Shown here: piece after piece, positions 1 to 8,451 of the stretch
How the letters are laid out: each line of letters begins with the position of its first letter
Position numbering within the stretch: the first letter of the stretch is position 1
DNA from: Planococcus sp. MER TA 32b
Lineage (GTDB): Bacteria > Bacillota > Bacilli > Bacillales_A > Planococcaceae
Reading direction: 5' to 3'
Length of the DNA: 64,000 nucleotides
Assembly (NCBI GenBank): GCA_023715185.1
Contig: JAMCAN010000001.1
Location: forward strand, 744,001-808,000
Notes under the pieces: model-generated
What the model saw: the letters and a program-made list of their open reading frames with translations, nothing else
What the model was told of the DNA's origin: nothing
Databases searched by the model: none
Translations under genes and position numbers: made by a program

Positions 1-1706
1 TTCTTGATGTTCTGTGCCTCATCAAGCGTGATGCTGGTCCACGGGACATCCTGCATTTCTTCAGCGTCGGAAGAAGCGATGCCGTACGTAGACAACACCA
101 CATCAGGCTGCTCGGATTCCAGGTATTGCGCGAATTCCTCCGCTTTCGGACGAACTGGCCCGTAATGCATATAGACCTTCAAATCCGGCGCAAAACGTTC
201 AAGCTCTTTTTGCCAGTTGCCAAGTACAGAAGTTGGGCAGACAATCAGCGAAGGCTGTGCCTGTTTTTCCGAATGGACATGAAGCAGGTAGGCAATCAGC
301 TGAACCGTCTTGCCGAGGCCCATATCATCCGCGAGGCAAAGGCCGAATCCTTCTTCACGCATGAACACGAGATAGTCGAAGCCTGTTTTCTGATAAGGGC
401 GAAGTTCAGTGTTCAGGTTTTCCGGAATCGCTGTTTCAGGCAGGTCCCGTTTGTCAAGCAATTTATCCAACAGGACTTTCAGTGATTTATTCAAATTGAA
501 TTCAACAAGCGGATCATCTTCTTCAGCGGCTTCTTCAAGCATGATTTCCGGCACATTCTGGAACAGCATGTCTTTGATGGTCCAGTCAGCATCGTCCGCT
601 TCGTCAATCATTTTACGCAGCTGCATCAGGAGGTTCGAATCGACCCGCACCCATTCATTGCCGATGCGGATAAATTCCTTGTTCTCGGATACAAGCCTTT
701 CAAAATCCTGCATGCTGAGTTCGTGGCCATTCAGTGAGAACTGCCAGTCAAAGCGGATAATCTGATCGAGTCCGACAACCGACGCTTTCTTGGCCGGTGA
801 GTGGACGTTGGCTTTTACGCGGACCTTCGATTCCTGTACAGCCTGCAGCCAGGACGGAATGGATACTTCGATGCCGAATGCCTGCAGGATTTCCGTATCA
901 TTGCGCAGGAATTCAAGAACTTCGGCATCTGTCCATTCCGCGTGGTAAAGTTTCGTTTCATCGAAACCGTCAACAGATGGGCAAAGACTCAAAATCAGTG
1001 CCTGTTTTTCTGCTATTTCACCGTGGCGGCTGCGCCATTTTTCAGGCAGCACCTTTTCAAGCGGCTCATCCATCCGCCGTTTGGAAGGCGTCCAGTAGAC
1101 ACTGCCGCGTTTGGAGCGGAGCACCACTTTAAATGACCATTCCGGTGTTTCGTCCGGTTCGCTCAATTGGACAGCGATTACATAATCTTCCGCGGCTTCG
1201 AGCCCGTCCCAGCCTGTTTGCTGGATAAAATGCTGAATATACGGAAGCTGTGCCGTCGACAGTCCTTTTTGGCGAAGCTGCTGGCTGATGGTGTCACTCA
1301 GGAACGCCTGTATATCAGCATCGCCATATTTGCTGTCGATAATGAGGTCGTCGCCGTCCACGCTGACGTGTTCCCATAAATTCGGGTCGTTCAATGAATC
1401 CGATACTTTTTCAGCAAGCTGCAGCCAGGCGACATCTGCGTCCGTCTGTCCTTTGAAGGTGACGTAATGGTGGCCATTGCCGTTGAAGAGCCTCACAAAA
1501 TCGGCTGGCGACAGCACAAGATCGAGACCATCCATTTCAGATTTCAAGCCGAAGAAACTGTCTTTGTCCATGAAATAAAGAAAAGGGGTCCAAATTTCAG
1601 GGGGGATCCGATTGCCGGTTTCATTGATGGCTTGAATCCGGAAGCTTTCTCCCTTGGTGACTTTTAAATAATAGATGCGGCTTCCTTCTGTCTGGAATTG
1701 AGTCAT
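1..1706 (-). CDS. ywqA: SNF2-family DNA helicase, YwqA-like (3' end beyond window)
   Basis: A reading frame stays open from the ATG at 1706 to the left edge, about 568 codons, so the protein is cut before its C-terminal helicase lobe. Around residue 453 it has the SNF2 Walker A stretch LADDMGLGKT. The motif PTSVLGNWQKEL follows, and LDEAQNIK (a DEAQ/DEAH box) lies near residue 560. The roughly 430 residues before Walker A match the accessory N-terminal region usual in bacterial YwqA-type helicases. These are ATP-dependent DNA translocases of the RapA/SNF2 class, acting on DNA or protein-DNA complexes in the cytoplasm. The start overlaps the stop of the SWIM-finger gene (ATGA), so the two are translationally coupled, as in the Bacillus subtilis ywqA-ywqB pair. 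Family assignment is firm; the substrate is unknown. Confidence 0.93.
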   Translation of the reverse strand, partial: MTQFQTEGSRIYYLKVTKGESFRIQAINETGNRIPPEIWTPFLYFMDKDSFFGLKSEMDGLDLVLSPADFVRLFNGNGHHYVTFKGQTDADVAWLQLAEKVSDSLNDPNLWEHVSVDGDDLIIDSKYGDADIQAFLSDTISQQLRQKGLSTAQLPYIQHFIQQTGWDGLEAAEDYVIAVQLSEPDETPEWSFKVVLRSKRGSVYWTPSKRRMDEPLEKVLPEKWRSRHGEIAEKQALILSLCPSVDGFDETKLYHAEWTDAEVLEFLRNDTEILQAFGIEVSIPSWLQAVQESKVRVKANVHSPAKKASVVGLDQIIRFDWQFSLNGHELSMQDFERLVSENKEFIRIGNEWVRVDSNLLMQLRKMIDEADDADWTIKDMLFQNVPEIMLEEAAEEDDPLVEFNLNKSLKVLLDKLLDKRDLPETAIPENLNTELRPYQKTGFDYLVFMREEGFGLCLADDMGLGKTVQLIAYLLHVHSEKQAQPSLIVCPTSVLGNWQKELERFAPDLKVYMHYGPVRPKAEEFAQYLESEQPDVVLSTYGIASSDAEEMQDVPWTSITLDEAQNIK

Positions 1707-3235
1707 ACCAAATTTCCTTTCTCAATCTCTTCCTGCAAAGCGCGGAGACGTTTATTCTGTGTCCGGATTTCTTTTATATAGGATTTCCAAAATTCCATTT
1801 GATCGCTCCTCTTGCAAGCGGCTTTCATCTTTTTCCAGATGCGCACCGCTTGTTTGTAGCTGGCGCGGCTGCGGTCATCCAAATGTGCCATCGCGTAGCG
1901 GTGATACAGCGGCAGCGCGTAATCCGGCGCAGCGTCATGCACTTCCTTCAATCCGCATTCTTCAGCGAAATACAGCGGAGAGTTATGCATATGATGAAGT
2001 TCGGCCCATTGTTTATAAAAGCCTTTTTCGATCAGATATGTGGAATAGGCGGGAAGCCCGTAATGGCCGAATTGGCGGAACAGATCTTCCCAGTCCCTTT
2101 CACTCAAATGGATCAGGGAAAACAGGCGGCTTAATGTACGGACATATTGATGGCGGTATTGCGTATACAGGCCTTCGAACAGAAATGTCTTCACATGCGG
2201 CTTGACCGCCGATAGTATAACTTCAAGCGCCTGCCGGTTCTGTTCTTCTTCGGCAAGGATCGCCAGCTGGATCCAGTCATTGGCTTCGTTCGGGGTAATT
2301 TTTTTCAGCTCGAACGGCTCTTTCAACAGAATGGCAAAAAAGGCGGAAATCCGCTCATCCGGCCGAGGGAAATCTGCGAGTTCCTGCTTCCGCAATCGGT
2401 CATTCGTGAAAAGGCGTGTCCAGAACAATTGATAGACCGTAAAACGCTGGGACGAGGAACCGTCTTTTATTGAAGCGAAATCACGCACCATGTCCCGTAA
2501 ATAGTCAAAAAAAGCATCCGATTCGAATGTCCGGTGCTGTCCGCGCAATTGGTCGAGCAAGTCACTAAGATCGTGGAGTTCATCCTCGAACCATGTTTTA
2601 AAGAAAGAATGGTGGACATCGTTGGTGCCGGAGATATAGGTGCCCCACACTTCGGATAATGAAATGAAATGGGCATAGGCGCGGAAAAGCGTCTTCCATT
2701 CCCGTTCAAGGGGCACGAAAGACAAGGCGTTTTTCAAACGGCCTTCATACATTTGTTCATAATAGAAATAATTTCTGGTCGTATAATCGGGAATCGGATC
2801 ACGCCAGACGCTTTGGATCACTTTTCTCCATTGCTGTGGTGAGCGCTTATTGCCAATAGTGGAAAGCTGCTCCTGTTCCTGGGCGCGCCAATCGGCCACC
2901 CATTGGGACAGTGAATCGATTTTCTGGTACAGAGCGAAAATCACAGCAAGCCGGTGCCGGCACATATCTTCCTGCGGGCAGGCGCAGACAGCCGTCAGCT
3001 TATCAAAATTCAATACGACCTTAACTGAATGTGCGTCTTTGACAACCGCTTCGAGCAGCAGCCGTTCTTCGTTGAATGACTGAATCTGTACCCCGTCATG
3101 GCGCACTAAAAAGACTGCTTTTCGAACCATTTCCTCATCCATCGCACGCGCGGGATTGAGGGATCTTTCGATAGCAGCCATATAATTGTGTATAGTATCT
3201 TCATATTGTTGTGCCAGGGATTGAACCGTAGCCAT
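1703..3235 (-). CDS. ywqB: SWIM zinc-finger protein, YwqB-like
   Basis: The protein has about 510 residues. Its SWIM-type zinc motif (C-A-C followed by CRHR) sits within VCACPQEDMCRHRLAV. SWIM fingers bind DNA or protein and often accompany SNF2 helicases; the next gene downstream is one, with an ATGA overlap. The rest is helical and charged, with no recognised catalytic motif. The frame is open up to 3391, but the ATG at 3235 has a GGGG Shine-Dalgarno about 8 bases upstream, while the extra upstream residues are AT-rich and poorly supported. An ATG at 3241 is also possible. It is probably the partner or regulator of the helicase; that role is inference. Confidence 0.88.
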   Translation of the reverse strand: MATVQSLAQQYEDTIHNYMAAIERSLNPARAMDEEMVRKAVFLVRHDGVQIQSFNEERLLLEAVVKDAHSVKVVLNFDKLTAVCACPQEDMCRHRLAVIFALYQKIDSLSQWVADWRAQEQEQLSTIGNKRSPQQWRKVIQSVWRDPIPDYTTRNYFYYEQMYEGRLKNALSFVPLEREWKTLFRAYAHFISLSEVWGTYISGTNDVHHSFFKTWFEDELHDLSDLLDQLRGQHRTFESDAFFDYLRDMVRDFASIKDGSSSQRFTVYQLFWTRLFTNDRLRKQELADFPRPDERISAFFAILLKEPFELKKITPNEANDWIQLAILAEEEQNRQALEVILSAVKPHVKTFLFEGLYTQYRHQYVRTLSRLFSLIHLSERDWEDLFRQFGHYGLPAYSTYLIEKGFYKQWAELHHMHNSPLYFAEECGLKEVHDAAPDYALPLYHRYAMAHLDDRSRASYKQAVRIWKKMKAACKRSDQMEFWKSYIKEIRTQNKRLRALQEEIEKGNLV

Positions 3236-3428
3236 TTGCATCGCCCCAAAATAAAACTTTCCTTCTATTATACTATTTCCAGCCGGGTCCGTAAATGAAG
3301 AAGAAAAGTTAGCGCTTGAACCGGCTTGTAAATATATTTTCAGCGACAGTTCTTTTTTGAGGGAAGATAGATTATAATGGATAAAGTACACGACAAAATA
3401 CCTATAAAATTCAGAACGGAGTAGAAAT

Positions 3429-3800
3429 TTGGATAATGTATACGAATTGGGGATCCCTGATTTGCAGCTGGTTTTGAATCAGGAAGATATTGCGGTATGG
3501 GAACTTTTTTTATTGACTGCTGAAAAACGCTATGAAAAAATCCGCTTTCAAGTTTCCAGTGACGGGGGATGCTATACATTCAGGAATGTCGAGGCATGCA
3601 ATGGAGTATTATCGACGGTCCAAATCGATTTCGACAATAAGAAAATCGTCTTCAACCAAGGCGGAACAAACGACGGGAAATTTGAAGAATTCCTATTCGA
3701 TGCGCTTTCCCAACTGTTCGTACGAGTGAAAGAAGACAGGATACAATTTTTGGCCACAGCTAAAAAAACTAAAATAAACGGATTCGGCACAAGAAGATGA
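3429..3800 (+). CDS. Hypothetical protein, 123 residues
   Basis: I do not recognise this protein. It starts with TTG at 3429, eight bases after a GGAG ribosome binding site, and ends inside the stem of a Rho-independent terminator. It is soluble, without signal peptide or membrane segment. The middle is beta-rich (YEKIRFQVSSDG, TVQIDFDNKKIVFN) and the C-terminal tail is basic (KKTKINGFGTRR). It sits divergently from the ywqB-ywqA pair and just before an IDEAL-domain gene. The good start signal and dedicated terminator make it a real gene; nothing visible gives its role. Confidence 0.75.
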   Translation: MDNVYELGIPDLQLVLNQEDIAVWELFLLTAEKRYEKIRFQVSSDGGCYTFRNVEACNGVLSTVQIDFDNKKIVFNQGGTNDGKFEEFLFDALSQLFVRVKEDRIQFLATAKKTKINGFGTRR

Positions 3801-3815
3801 TTCTTGTGTTTTTTT
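3788..3815 (+). terminator. Rho-independent terminator overlapping a stop codon
   Basis: A perfect 8-bp stem (CACAAGAA / TTCTTGTG) with a 5-base loop is followed by a run of seven T. The TGA of the preceding gene lies in the loop, so the gene ends inside its own terminator. Confidence 0.85.
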
Positions 3816-3888
3816 AGTTACGAAACGGGTATTATATGGTATGATCAACTAAACAGAATATTCTAAAATCAGAGAGGGGGTAACCGTC

Positions 3889-4359
3889 ATGTTGCACGTC
3901 AAAATGATGAAACCGTTCTATACAAAGAAAGAAGATCATCTAGTGAAATTCGTCTTTGCCTATCAGTACCTCTCAATTATGAAAGATGATGAATTATTTC
4001 ATTTCATCCCGGTCGAAGGGAAAGAAATTGTAGTCAATACGAATACTTTCCAGGTCGAGAATTTGTCTGAAGTATTCGTTTTCCAAAAAGGGAACCGGTT
4101 TATCCGTCTGCCGCTCTATCAACTGTTGCTGGTCTCTGATATTCATATGCATCTGCAATCCATCCTGCAGGGGGAAAGTGCAGGCATTGCAGAAATTCCG
4201 GATCAAGCAAGAACTGAAGCAATGGAAGCGATCGAATTTCTGGAGCAGGAAAATTTTGAACGGATGATTGACTATGCGCTTGAGTCAAGGGATGAAGCGA
4301 TGTTCCATGAACTTATGGCGCAACAGCAGCTAAATGGAGGTCTGCCAAGTGAAGCCTGA
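3889..4359 (+). CDS. IDEAL-domain protein
   Basis: This 156-residue cytoplasmic protein ends with the segment MIDYALESRDEAMFHELM, which matches the IDEAL domain (I-D-x-A-L followed by D-x-x-x-F) found near the C-terminus of several short Bacillales proteins. The N-terminal 100 residues are beta-rich with no recognised motif. The start is well defined by AGAGGGGG eight bases before the ATG. The IDEAL domain is thought to mediate protein-protein contacts; the partner cannot be read from the sequence. The gene ends just before a terminator shared with a small convergent gene. Confidence 0.82.
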   Translation: MLHVKMMKPFYTKKEDHLVKFVFAYQYLSIMKDDELFHFIPVEGKEIVVNTNTFQVENLSEVFVFQKGNRFIRLPLYQLLLVSDIHMHLQSILQGESAGIAEIPDQARTEAMEAIEFLEQENFERMIDYALESRDEAMFHELMAQQQLNGGLPSEA

Positions 4360-4453
4360 AGCCTGTCTGGTGAAATTCATATTCAAATGACAACGTCTGC
4401 CCGGCAAGGAGAGGGGAGGCGTTTTCGTTTGCCTGCATTTATCCATAAACAGC

Positions 4454-4491
4454 AAAAACCCCTCTTCCTGACAATCCGGAGGAGGGGTTTT
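4454..4491. terminator. Bidirectional Rho-independent terminator
   Basis: AAAACCCCTC pairs with GAGGGGTTTT and the stem extends inward by TCC/GGA, with A and T runs on the two outer sides. It lies between the IDEAL-domain gene and the convergent 34-residue gene and can serve both. Confidence 0.88.
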
Positions 4492-4519
4492 ATGTCTTGT
4501 AAGTATACATGAGTCACCT

Positions 4520-4624
4520 CTACATCATTGTGAAAAAGTTGACGAACAGCATAACGATTGCTGAGCCACCGATTCCCAGTGCAAGATCTTCCCATCCCAA
4601 TTCAAGTACTTTGTCAAAATTCAT
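4520..4624 (-). CDS. Small membrane peptide, 34 residues
   Basis: An ATG at 4624 preceded by AAAGGAGCGG opens a 34-codon frame with TAG at 4520-4522. The peptide starts MNFDKVLELGWEDLALGIGG and continues SAIVMLFVNFFTMM. It has a short acidic amphipathic N-terminus, then a hydrophobic C-terminal helix long enough to cross or enter the membrane. A strong terminator follows immediately on the same strand. The strong Shine-Dalgarno, sensible composition and terminator indicate a real small gene, not a chance frame. I do not recognise its family; it could be a membrane modulator peptide. Confidence 0.72.
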   Translation of the reverse strand: MNFDKVLELGWEDLALGIGGSAIVMLFVNFFTMM

Positions 4625-4825
4625 ACCAATCCGCTCCTTTTGCAGTTTCTGAGTTTGTATAGAAGACCTTGCGTGTAAGCTATAAATTCTTAGTGGATTT
4701 ATAACTTGATTTCATTCTATTAAATAATCAAAAATTTGTCATGATACTTTATTACTAAAAATTCTAAATAATTCGAATATAATAAGCATTAGTTTATACG
4801 GGTAATTATGCACGATAGTGTCAGC

Positions 4826-4854
4826 TTGAAGAATGGCGAGACCATTGCTATATT
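4826..4854 (+). promoter_or_regulatory. Probable sigma-A promoter of the LD-carboxypeptidase gene
   Basis: TTGAAG and TATATT are separated by 17 bases, and the -10 box lies about 35 bases before the ATG of the downstream gene. The upstream region (4640-4820) is very AT-rich. Identified by consensus only. Confidence 0.5.
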
Positions 4855-4888
4855 GAATAGAAGAAAATCCGAAGAGGAGTAGATACAG

Positions 4889-5812
4889 ATGCGGACATTA
4901 CCAAAACGTTTGAAACAAGGGGATACGGTGGGCGTCATCGCGCCGTCAAGCCCGCCGAACCTGGAGAATCTGGAACGGGCATTGCCTTTCCTGGAAGAAC
5001 TGGGCTTGAAAGTGAAGATGGGTAAATCCGTGGAAGCGAAGCAAGGTTATCTTGCGGGAACTGATGAGGAGCGATTGGCGGATCTGCATGCCATGTTCGA
5101 AGATCCGGAAATCGCAGGCATCATCTGCGCGGGAGGCGGTTATGGAGCCGCCCGGATTGCAGACCGTATTGACTACGCAATGATCAAGGAAAATCCGAAA
5201 GTATTCTGGGGATATTCGGATATCACATTTTTGCATACGGCAATCGGGCAGTATGCGGAACTCGTGACTTTCCATGGTCCGATGCTCGCACCCGATGTGG
5301 GCAAGGACGAATTCCATGAACGGAGCGGCCGCATGTTCGGACAATTATTCGCGCCGTTTGAGCTGCATTATGATGAGGGAATCTCTACATTGACTCCAGT
5401 CAGCAGAGGCGTGGCGCAAGGCGAATTGGCAGGCGGCAACCTCGGATTGCTGCGCAGCAGTCTTGGCACGAAATTTGAAATCGATACGAAAGGCAAGATT
5501 TTATTGATCGAAGATATTGAAAAACAGCCGCATGAAATAGACGGAATGCTCAATCAGCTGCGCATGGCGCGGAAATTCGAAGAGCTGGCGGGAGTGGTGA
5601 TCGGCGATTTCAAAAATTGTGAACCTGAAAATCCGGAGAAATCACTGAGCCTTGCCCAAGTATTCGACCATTATTTCAAAGACCTCGGCATTCCAGTGGT
5701 CAAAGGCTTTAAAATCGGCCATTGCGAACCGCATTTTTCTGTGCCCCTTGGAGTGATGGCGAGACTTGACGCCACTGACATGACGCTGACGATATTGCCT
5801 GGCGTGGAGTAA
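4889..5812 (+). CDS. LD-carboxypeptidase, peptidase family S66
   Basis: This 307-residue protein matches S66 serine peptidases, which remove the terminal D-alanine from murein tetrapeptides (LdcA) or act on related amide bonds (MccF). Features include VGVIAPSSPP near the N-terminus, a nucleophile-elbow segment with Ser110 in WGYSD, the following HGPM, a Glu in LLIEDIEKQP near 211 and a His in the C-terminal IGHCEPHF. These form the expected Ser-Glu-His triad. There is no signal peptide, so it acts in the cytoplasm, fitting murein-peptide recycling. A clear GAGGAG site and a candidate promoter precede it. LdcA-like is more likely than MccF-like because no microcin genes are nearby. Confidence 0.92.
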   Translation: MRTLPKRLKQGDTVGVIAPSSPPNLENLERALPFLEELGLKVKMGKSVEAKQGYLAGTDEERLADLHAMFEDPEIAGIICAGGGYGAARIADRIDYAMIKENPKVFWGYSDITFLHTAIGQYAELVTFHGPMLAPDVGKDEFHERSGRMFGQLFAPFELHYDEGISTLTPVSRGVAQGELAGGNLGLLRSSLGTKFEIDTKGKILLIEDIEKQPHEIDGMLNQLRMARKFEELAGVVIGDFKNCEPENPEKSLSLAQVFDHYFKDLGIPVVKGFKIGHCEPHFSVPLGVMARLDATDMTLTILPGVE

Positions 5813-5901
5813 TGAACCATGGTACCGTGACTGTCCTCGCTCTCTTATAGAATAGGAGTATAGCAAATACATTTTGGCAGGAACATTACCTGTGTTAAAA
5901 G

Positions 5902-5930
5902 GTGATATTTCCGTATTTTTATGATATAAT
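5902..5930 (+). promoter_or_regulatory. Possible promoter of the YkvS-like gene
   Basis: A perfect TATAAT (5925-5930) lies about 40 bases before the ATG. The -35 position (GTGATA, 17-base spacing) is a weak match, so only the -10 box is convincing. Confidence 0.35.
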
Positions 5931-5968
5931 AGATAGATATTGTTTCTAAAAGAGAGGCGTGAATAACA

Positions 5969-6193
5969 ATGGCATTCCAACCACATGAAAAAGAAGTATC
6001 TGAATTCGTAGCGGCTCGCCGCATTGGGGAATGGATTTCCTTTAACCGCAACGGCGTTGACGTCAATGGCACCATCTTTAAAATCATGGACAACTCGGTG
6101 ATTGTTGAAATTTCACCTGAAGATGCAAAAGAAATCGGTGCAGCTTCGAACATGACCGTGATCTCACATAAGAAATATACACCTATCGAGTAA
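5969..6193 (+). CDS. YkvS-like protein (DUF2187 family)
   Basis: This 74-residue soluble protein has the family hallmark of a beta-barrel-like segment, IGEWISFNRNGVDVNGTI followed by MDNSVIVEI, and ends with VISHKKYTPIE. DUF2187 proteins are short proteins of unknown function found across Bacillales. The gene is monocistronic: a TATAAT box lies upstream and a strong terminator follows the stop within ten bases. Its start has an AGAGAGG site. Confidence 0.8.
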   Translation: MAFQPHEKEVSEFVAARRIGEWISFNRNGVDVNGTIFKIMDNSVIVEISPEDAKEIGAASNMTVISHKKYTPIE

Positions 6194-6201
6194 GTCAGCT
6201 G

Positions 6202-6230
6202 AAACTCCCGCCATATGCGGGAGTTTTTTT
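6202..6230 (+). terminator. Rho-independent terminator of the YkvS-like gene
   Basis: A 9-bp perfect stem AACTCCCGC / GCGGGAGTT with a 5-base loop is followed by seven T. Confidence 0.92.
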
Positions 6231-6387
6231 CTGCCGTTTATACGTGAAGAGCTGCCGGAAAGATTCTGACAATATATTTTTTGAAAATTGTACCAGCCTT
6301 AGCATTCCAAAGTCCATCGGTTTTTGGTAAAGTAAGGGAAGATTCACATACGCGGAATTTCAATCGCCATGAAGGGAATAAGGCCTT

Positions 6388-7080
6388 ATGATATTTGATT
6401 TTAAGTTCTGGCATTACTTCACCAGACAGGGACAGCTCATACATAATCTTGAAGATTCGGAAATGCGTCATTTCAATAAGCGGCTCGGCTGGATATTTGC
6501 ACTTGGCATCCTTCTTTTTGCCCTGCGTGAAATATGGGGCATGAACAGCGCTTCCCTGACACCGTATCTGGTGGCAGGCGACATGGATACATACACGCTT
6601 GCCCGCTGGACCTCTCTTGCCGGCACATTGATCTGGGCCGGAGTCTATTTAGCTTTTCATACATATGGAGCGGCGTTCCTGTTCAGCCGCATATTAAAGA
6701 TTCCTTGGCGCGCTGCGCTGGTCATGCAGACTTATGTAACGGCGATCCTTATCATCGAAAAAGCCCTGCTGTTCTTCCTGTTCGCGGTGCTCGGCTACAC
6801 CACATATTTATCGCTGTTTTCATTCGGCCCGCTGGCGGCTTTGCTTTTTAACCATTCATTTATCGTTCTTTTCTTCAATCAATTAACGATTTTCACCTCG
6901 CTCATCATTGCCATCCAATACCGCTTCCTGCGCAATTACGTGACTTTTTCACCGAAATTGCTGCTGTTTGGCTTGATTTTGCTGCACGTCCTGATCGCGC
7001 TGGCAATAGGGGCACTTAGTTTCGTGCCGCTTGCGGACATGATCGAAGGCTTCACGGAAGGAGTGGTTCCGGGTGAATAA
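6388..7080 (+). CDS. Polytopic membrane protein, YknW/Yip1-like
   Basis: This 230-residue protein has about five membrane segments (around residues 35-50, 75-95, 110-135, 140-170 and 190-215). Its length and topology fit the Yip1-like family, whose Bacillus member YknW helps assemble an export system. It overlaps the next gene, a YknX-like membrane fusion protein, by eight bases, as in the yknW-yknX order. A later ATG at 6463 is possible; the first was kept because an AAGG lies close upstream. Identity as YknW-like is inference from topology, size and neighbour. Confidence 0.7.
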   Translation: MIFDFKFWHYFTRQGQLIHNLEDSEMRHFNKRLGWIFALGILLFALREIWGMNSASLTPYLVAGDMDTYTLARWTSLAGTLIWAGVYLAFHTYGAAFLFSRILKIPWRAALVMQTYVTAILIIEKALLFFLFAVLGYTTYLSLFSFGPLAALLFNHSFIVLFFNQLTIFTSLIIAIQYRFLRNYVTFSPKLLLFGLILLHVLIALAIGALSFVPLADMIEGFTEGVVPGE

Positions 7081-8371
7081 ATACTTTACGATCGGCTTAT
7101 CCGTAGCCATCACCGCTTTCCTGGCAATAAACGCGATTTTATTGTTCAGCGATAAAAGCACTGTACAGAAGAAGCTTTATATTGACGACTACGAACGCGC
7201 TTATACCAGCAGTTATACAGAAAGATTACCTAAAGAGGCGATAACGGCGCCGCTTGCCGCCACAGAGATTTTCATCCAGGATTCGGATGCTGTCGAACAA
7301 TGGATCATCAACGAAGGTGATTATGTTGAACCTGGCACTGAACTCGCGCTGCTCAATGAAGCGGAAAGCGAGGAACAGCGCGCAATCTGGGAAGCGGAAG
7401 AAGATGCGCTGAACGACGAATTGCGCGAAGTCCGCACCGTTTTGAGAGAGCTCGAATCGGCGCAGTCCCGCCAGTCGCGTCCAACGACAGGCTCATCATC
7501 CAACAGCGATACAGCCACGACTCCGAACGGTGATACGGTTGAACTCGATGTGAACGTTCAATTGGAAGTCGAAGTTCCGCAGGACGGCTCTTATGCAGCG
7601 GGTGCTGCGGAAGCGGAACAGCGCATAGCGGCGCTCGAAACCCAACTCGCGGTTATTGAAGCCCAATTGGAACAGAACACGGCAAAACCTGCCCTGATCA
7701 GTCCGATTGAAGGTGTCGTAGGCAAAATCGACGCAGGTTCGAGTCCGATGAGCATTGAAATATATTCGAGCGAAAAACTGTTCACGACTTATGTCATCGA
7801 AAAAGAATGGCTTGAAGTCAATGTCGACGACCGTGTGTTCCTGCATGTCGACGGCATCGCTCAGGCTATGCCCGGCCAAATTTTGCGCAAATCACAGCTG
7901 CCGGCTGACGATTCGAAATGGCTTGAAGCTTACCGGGCGCTTGATCCGGTAGACCAGAACAATCCGATCGCGATCTACGAAGTCCTTATCATGACAGATG
8001 AACCGATCACAGACGCTGTTCCTTACGGCAAAACCGCGAATGCATCAATCATCATCAATGAAGCGGCAGACGCGGTCGCCTTAAAAGACAATTGGATTTT
8101 CGACCGCTTCAACGGCACAGGCAATGTCTTCGTGCTGAATGAAGACGGGCGTGCGGAAGCAGCGCCAGTCACCATTGCATTCGACCTCGACGGCAAAGCC
8201 GTATTGAGTGAAGGCGTGGCGCCGGGTACAACGGTGGTCGACAATAAAATCCTGAGAAGTTTCTCCTCAGCCCCACAGGCATTCCTGCCGTTCCCGAGCA
8301 TCCAGCCGGACATCGAGCATGCGAAGGAAACCTATTGGCGGAAATATGTTGAATACCTATTGGCAAGATAG
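7073..8371 (+). CDS. HlyD/YknX-type membrane fusion protein
   Basis: This 432-residue protein has one N-terminal membrane anchor (residues 6-24). A beta region EIFIQDSDAVEQW leads into the lipoyl-like hairpin INEGDYVEPGTELALLNEAE. Two helical coiled-coil stretches (about 98-130 and 180-205) flank a Ser/Thr-rich acidic linker, and NTAKPALISPIEGVVGKIDAG marks the return strand of the hairpin. This is the usual architecture of periplasmic-adaptor or membrane-fusion subunits of efflux machines. It overlaps the YknW-like gene, but no ABC ATPase or permease follows, so the rest of the pump is encoded elsewhere or absent. Confidence 0.82.
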   Translation: MNKYFTIGLSVAITAFLAINAILLFSDKSTVQKKLYIDDYERAYTSSYTERLPKEAITAPLAATEIFIQDSDAVEQWIINEGDYVEPGTELALLNEAESEEQRAIWEAEEDALNDELREVRTVLRELESAQSRQSRPTTGSSSNSDTATTPNGDTVELDVNVQLEVEVPQDGSYAAGAAEAEQRIAALETQLAVIEAQLEQNTAKPALISPIEGVVGKIDAGSSPMSIEIYSSEKLFTTYVIEKEWLEVNVDDRVFLHVDGIAQAMPGQILRKSQLPADDSKWLEAYRALDPVDQNNPIAIYEVLIMTDEPITDAVPYGKTANASIIINEAADAVALKDNWIFDRFNGTGNVFVLNEDGRAEAAPVTIAFDLDGKAVLSEGVAPGTTVVDNKILRSFSSAPQAFLPFPSIQPDIEHAKETYWRKYVEYLLAR

Positions 8372-8379
8372 ATTTTCGG

Positions 8380-8407
8380 ACCCGGAAGCGGATGCTTCCG
8401 GGTTTTT
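8380..8407 (+). terminator. Rho-independent terminator after the YknWX-like operon
   Basis: A perfect 10-bp stem ACCCGGAAGC / GCTTCCGGGT with a GGAT tetraloop is followed by five T. Confidence 0.93.
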
Positions 8408-8451
8408 ATTTGGGTGGGTTTTTGGGCTTGCTTTCGGATAGAGTGGGAATA

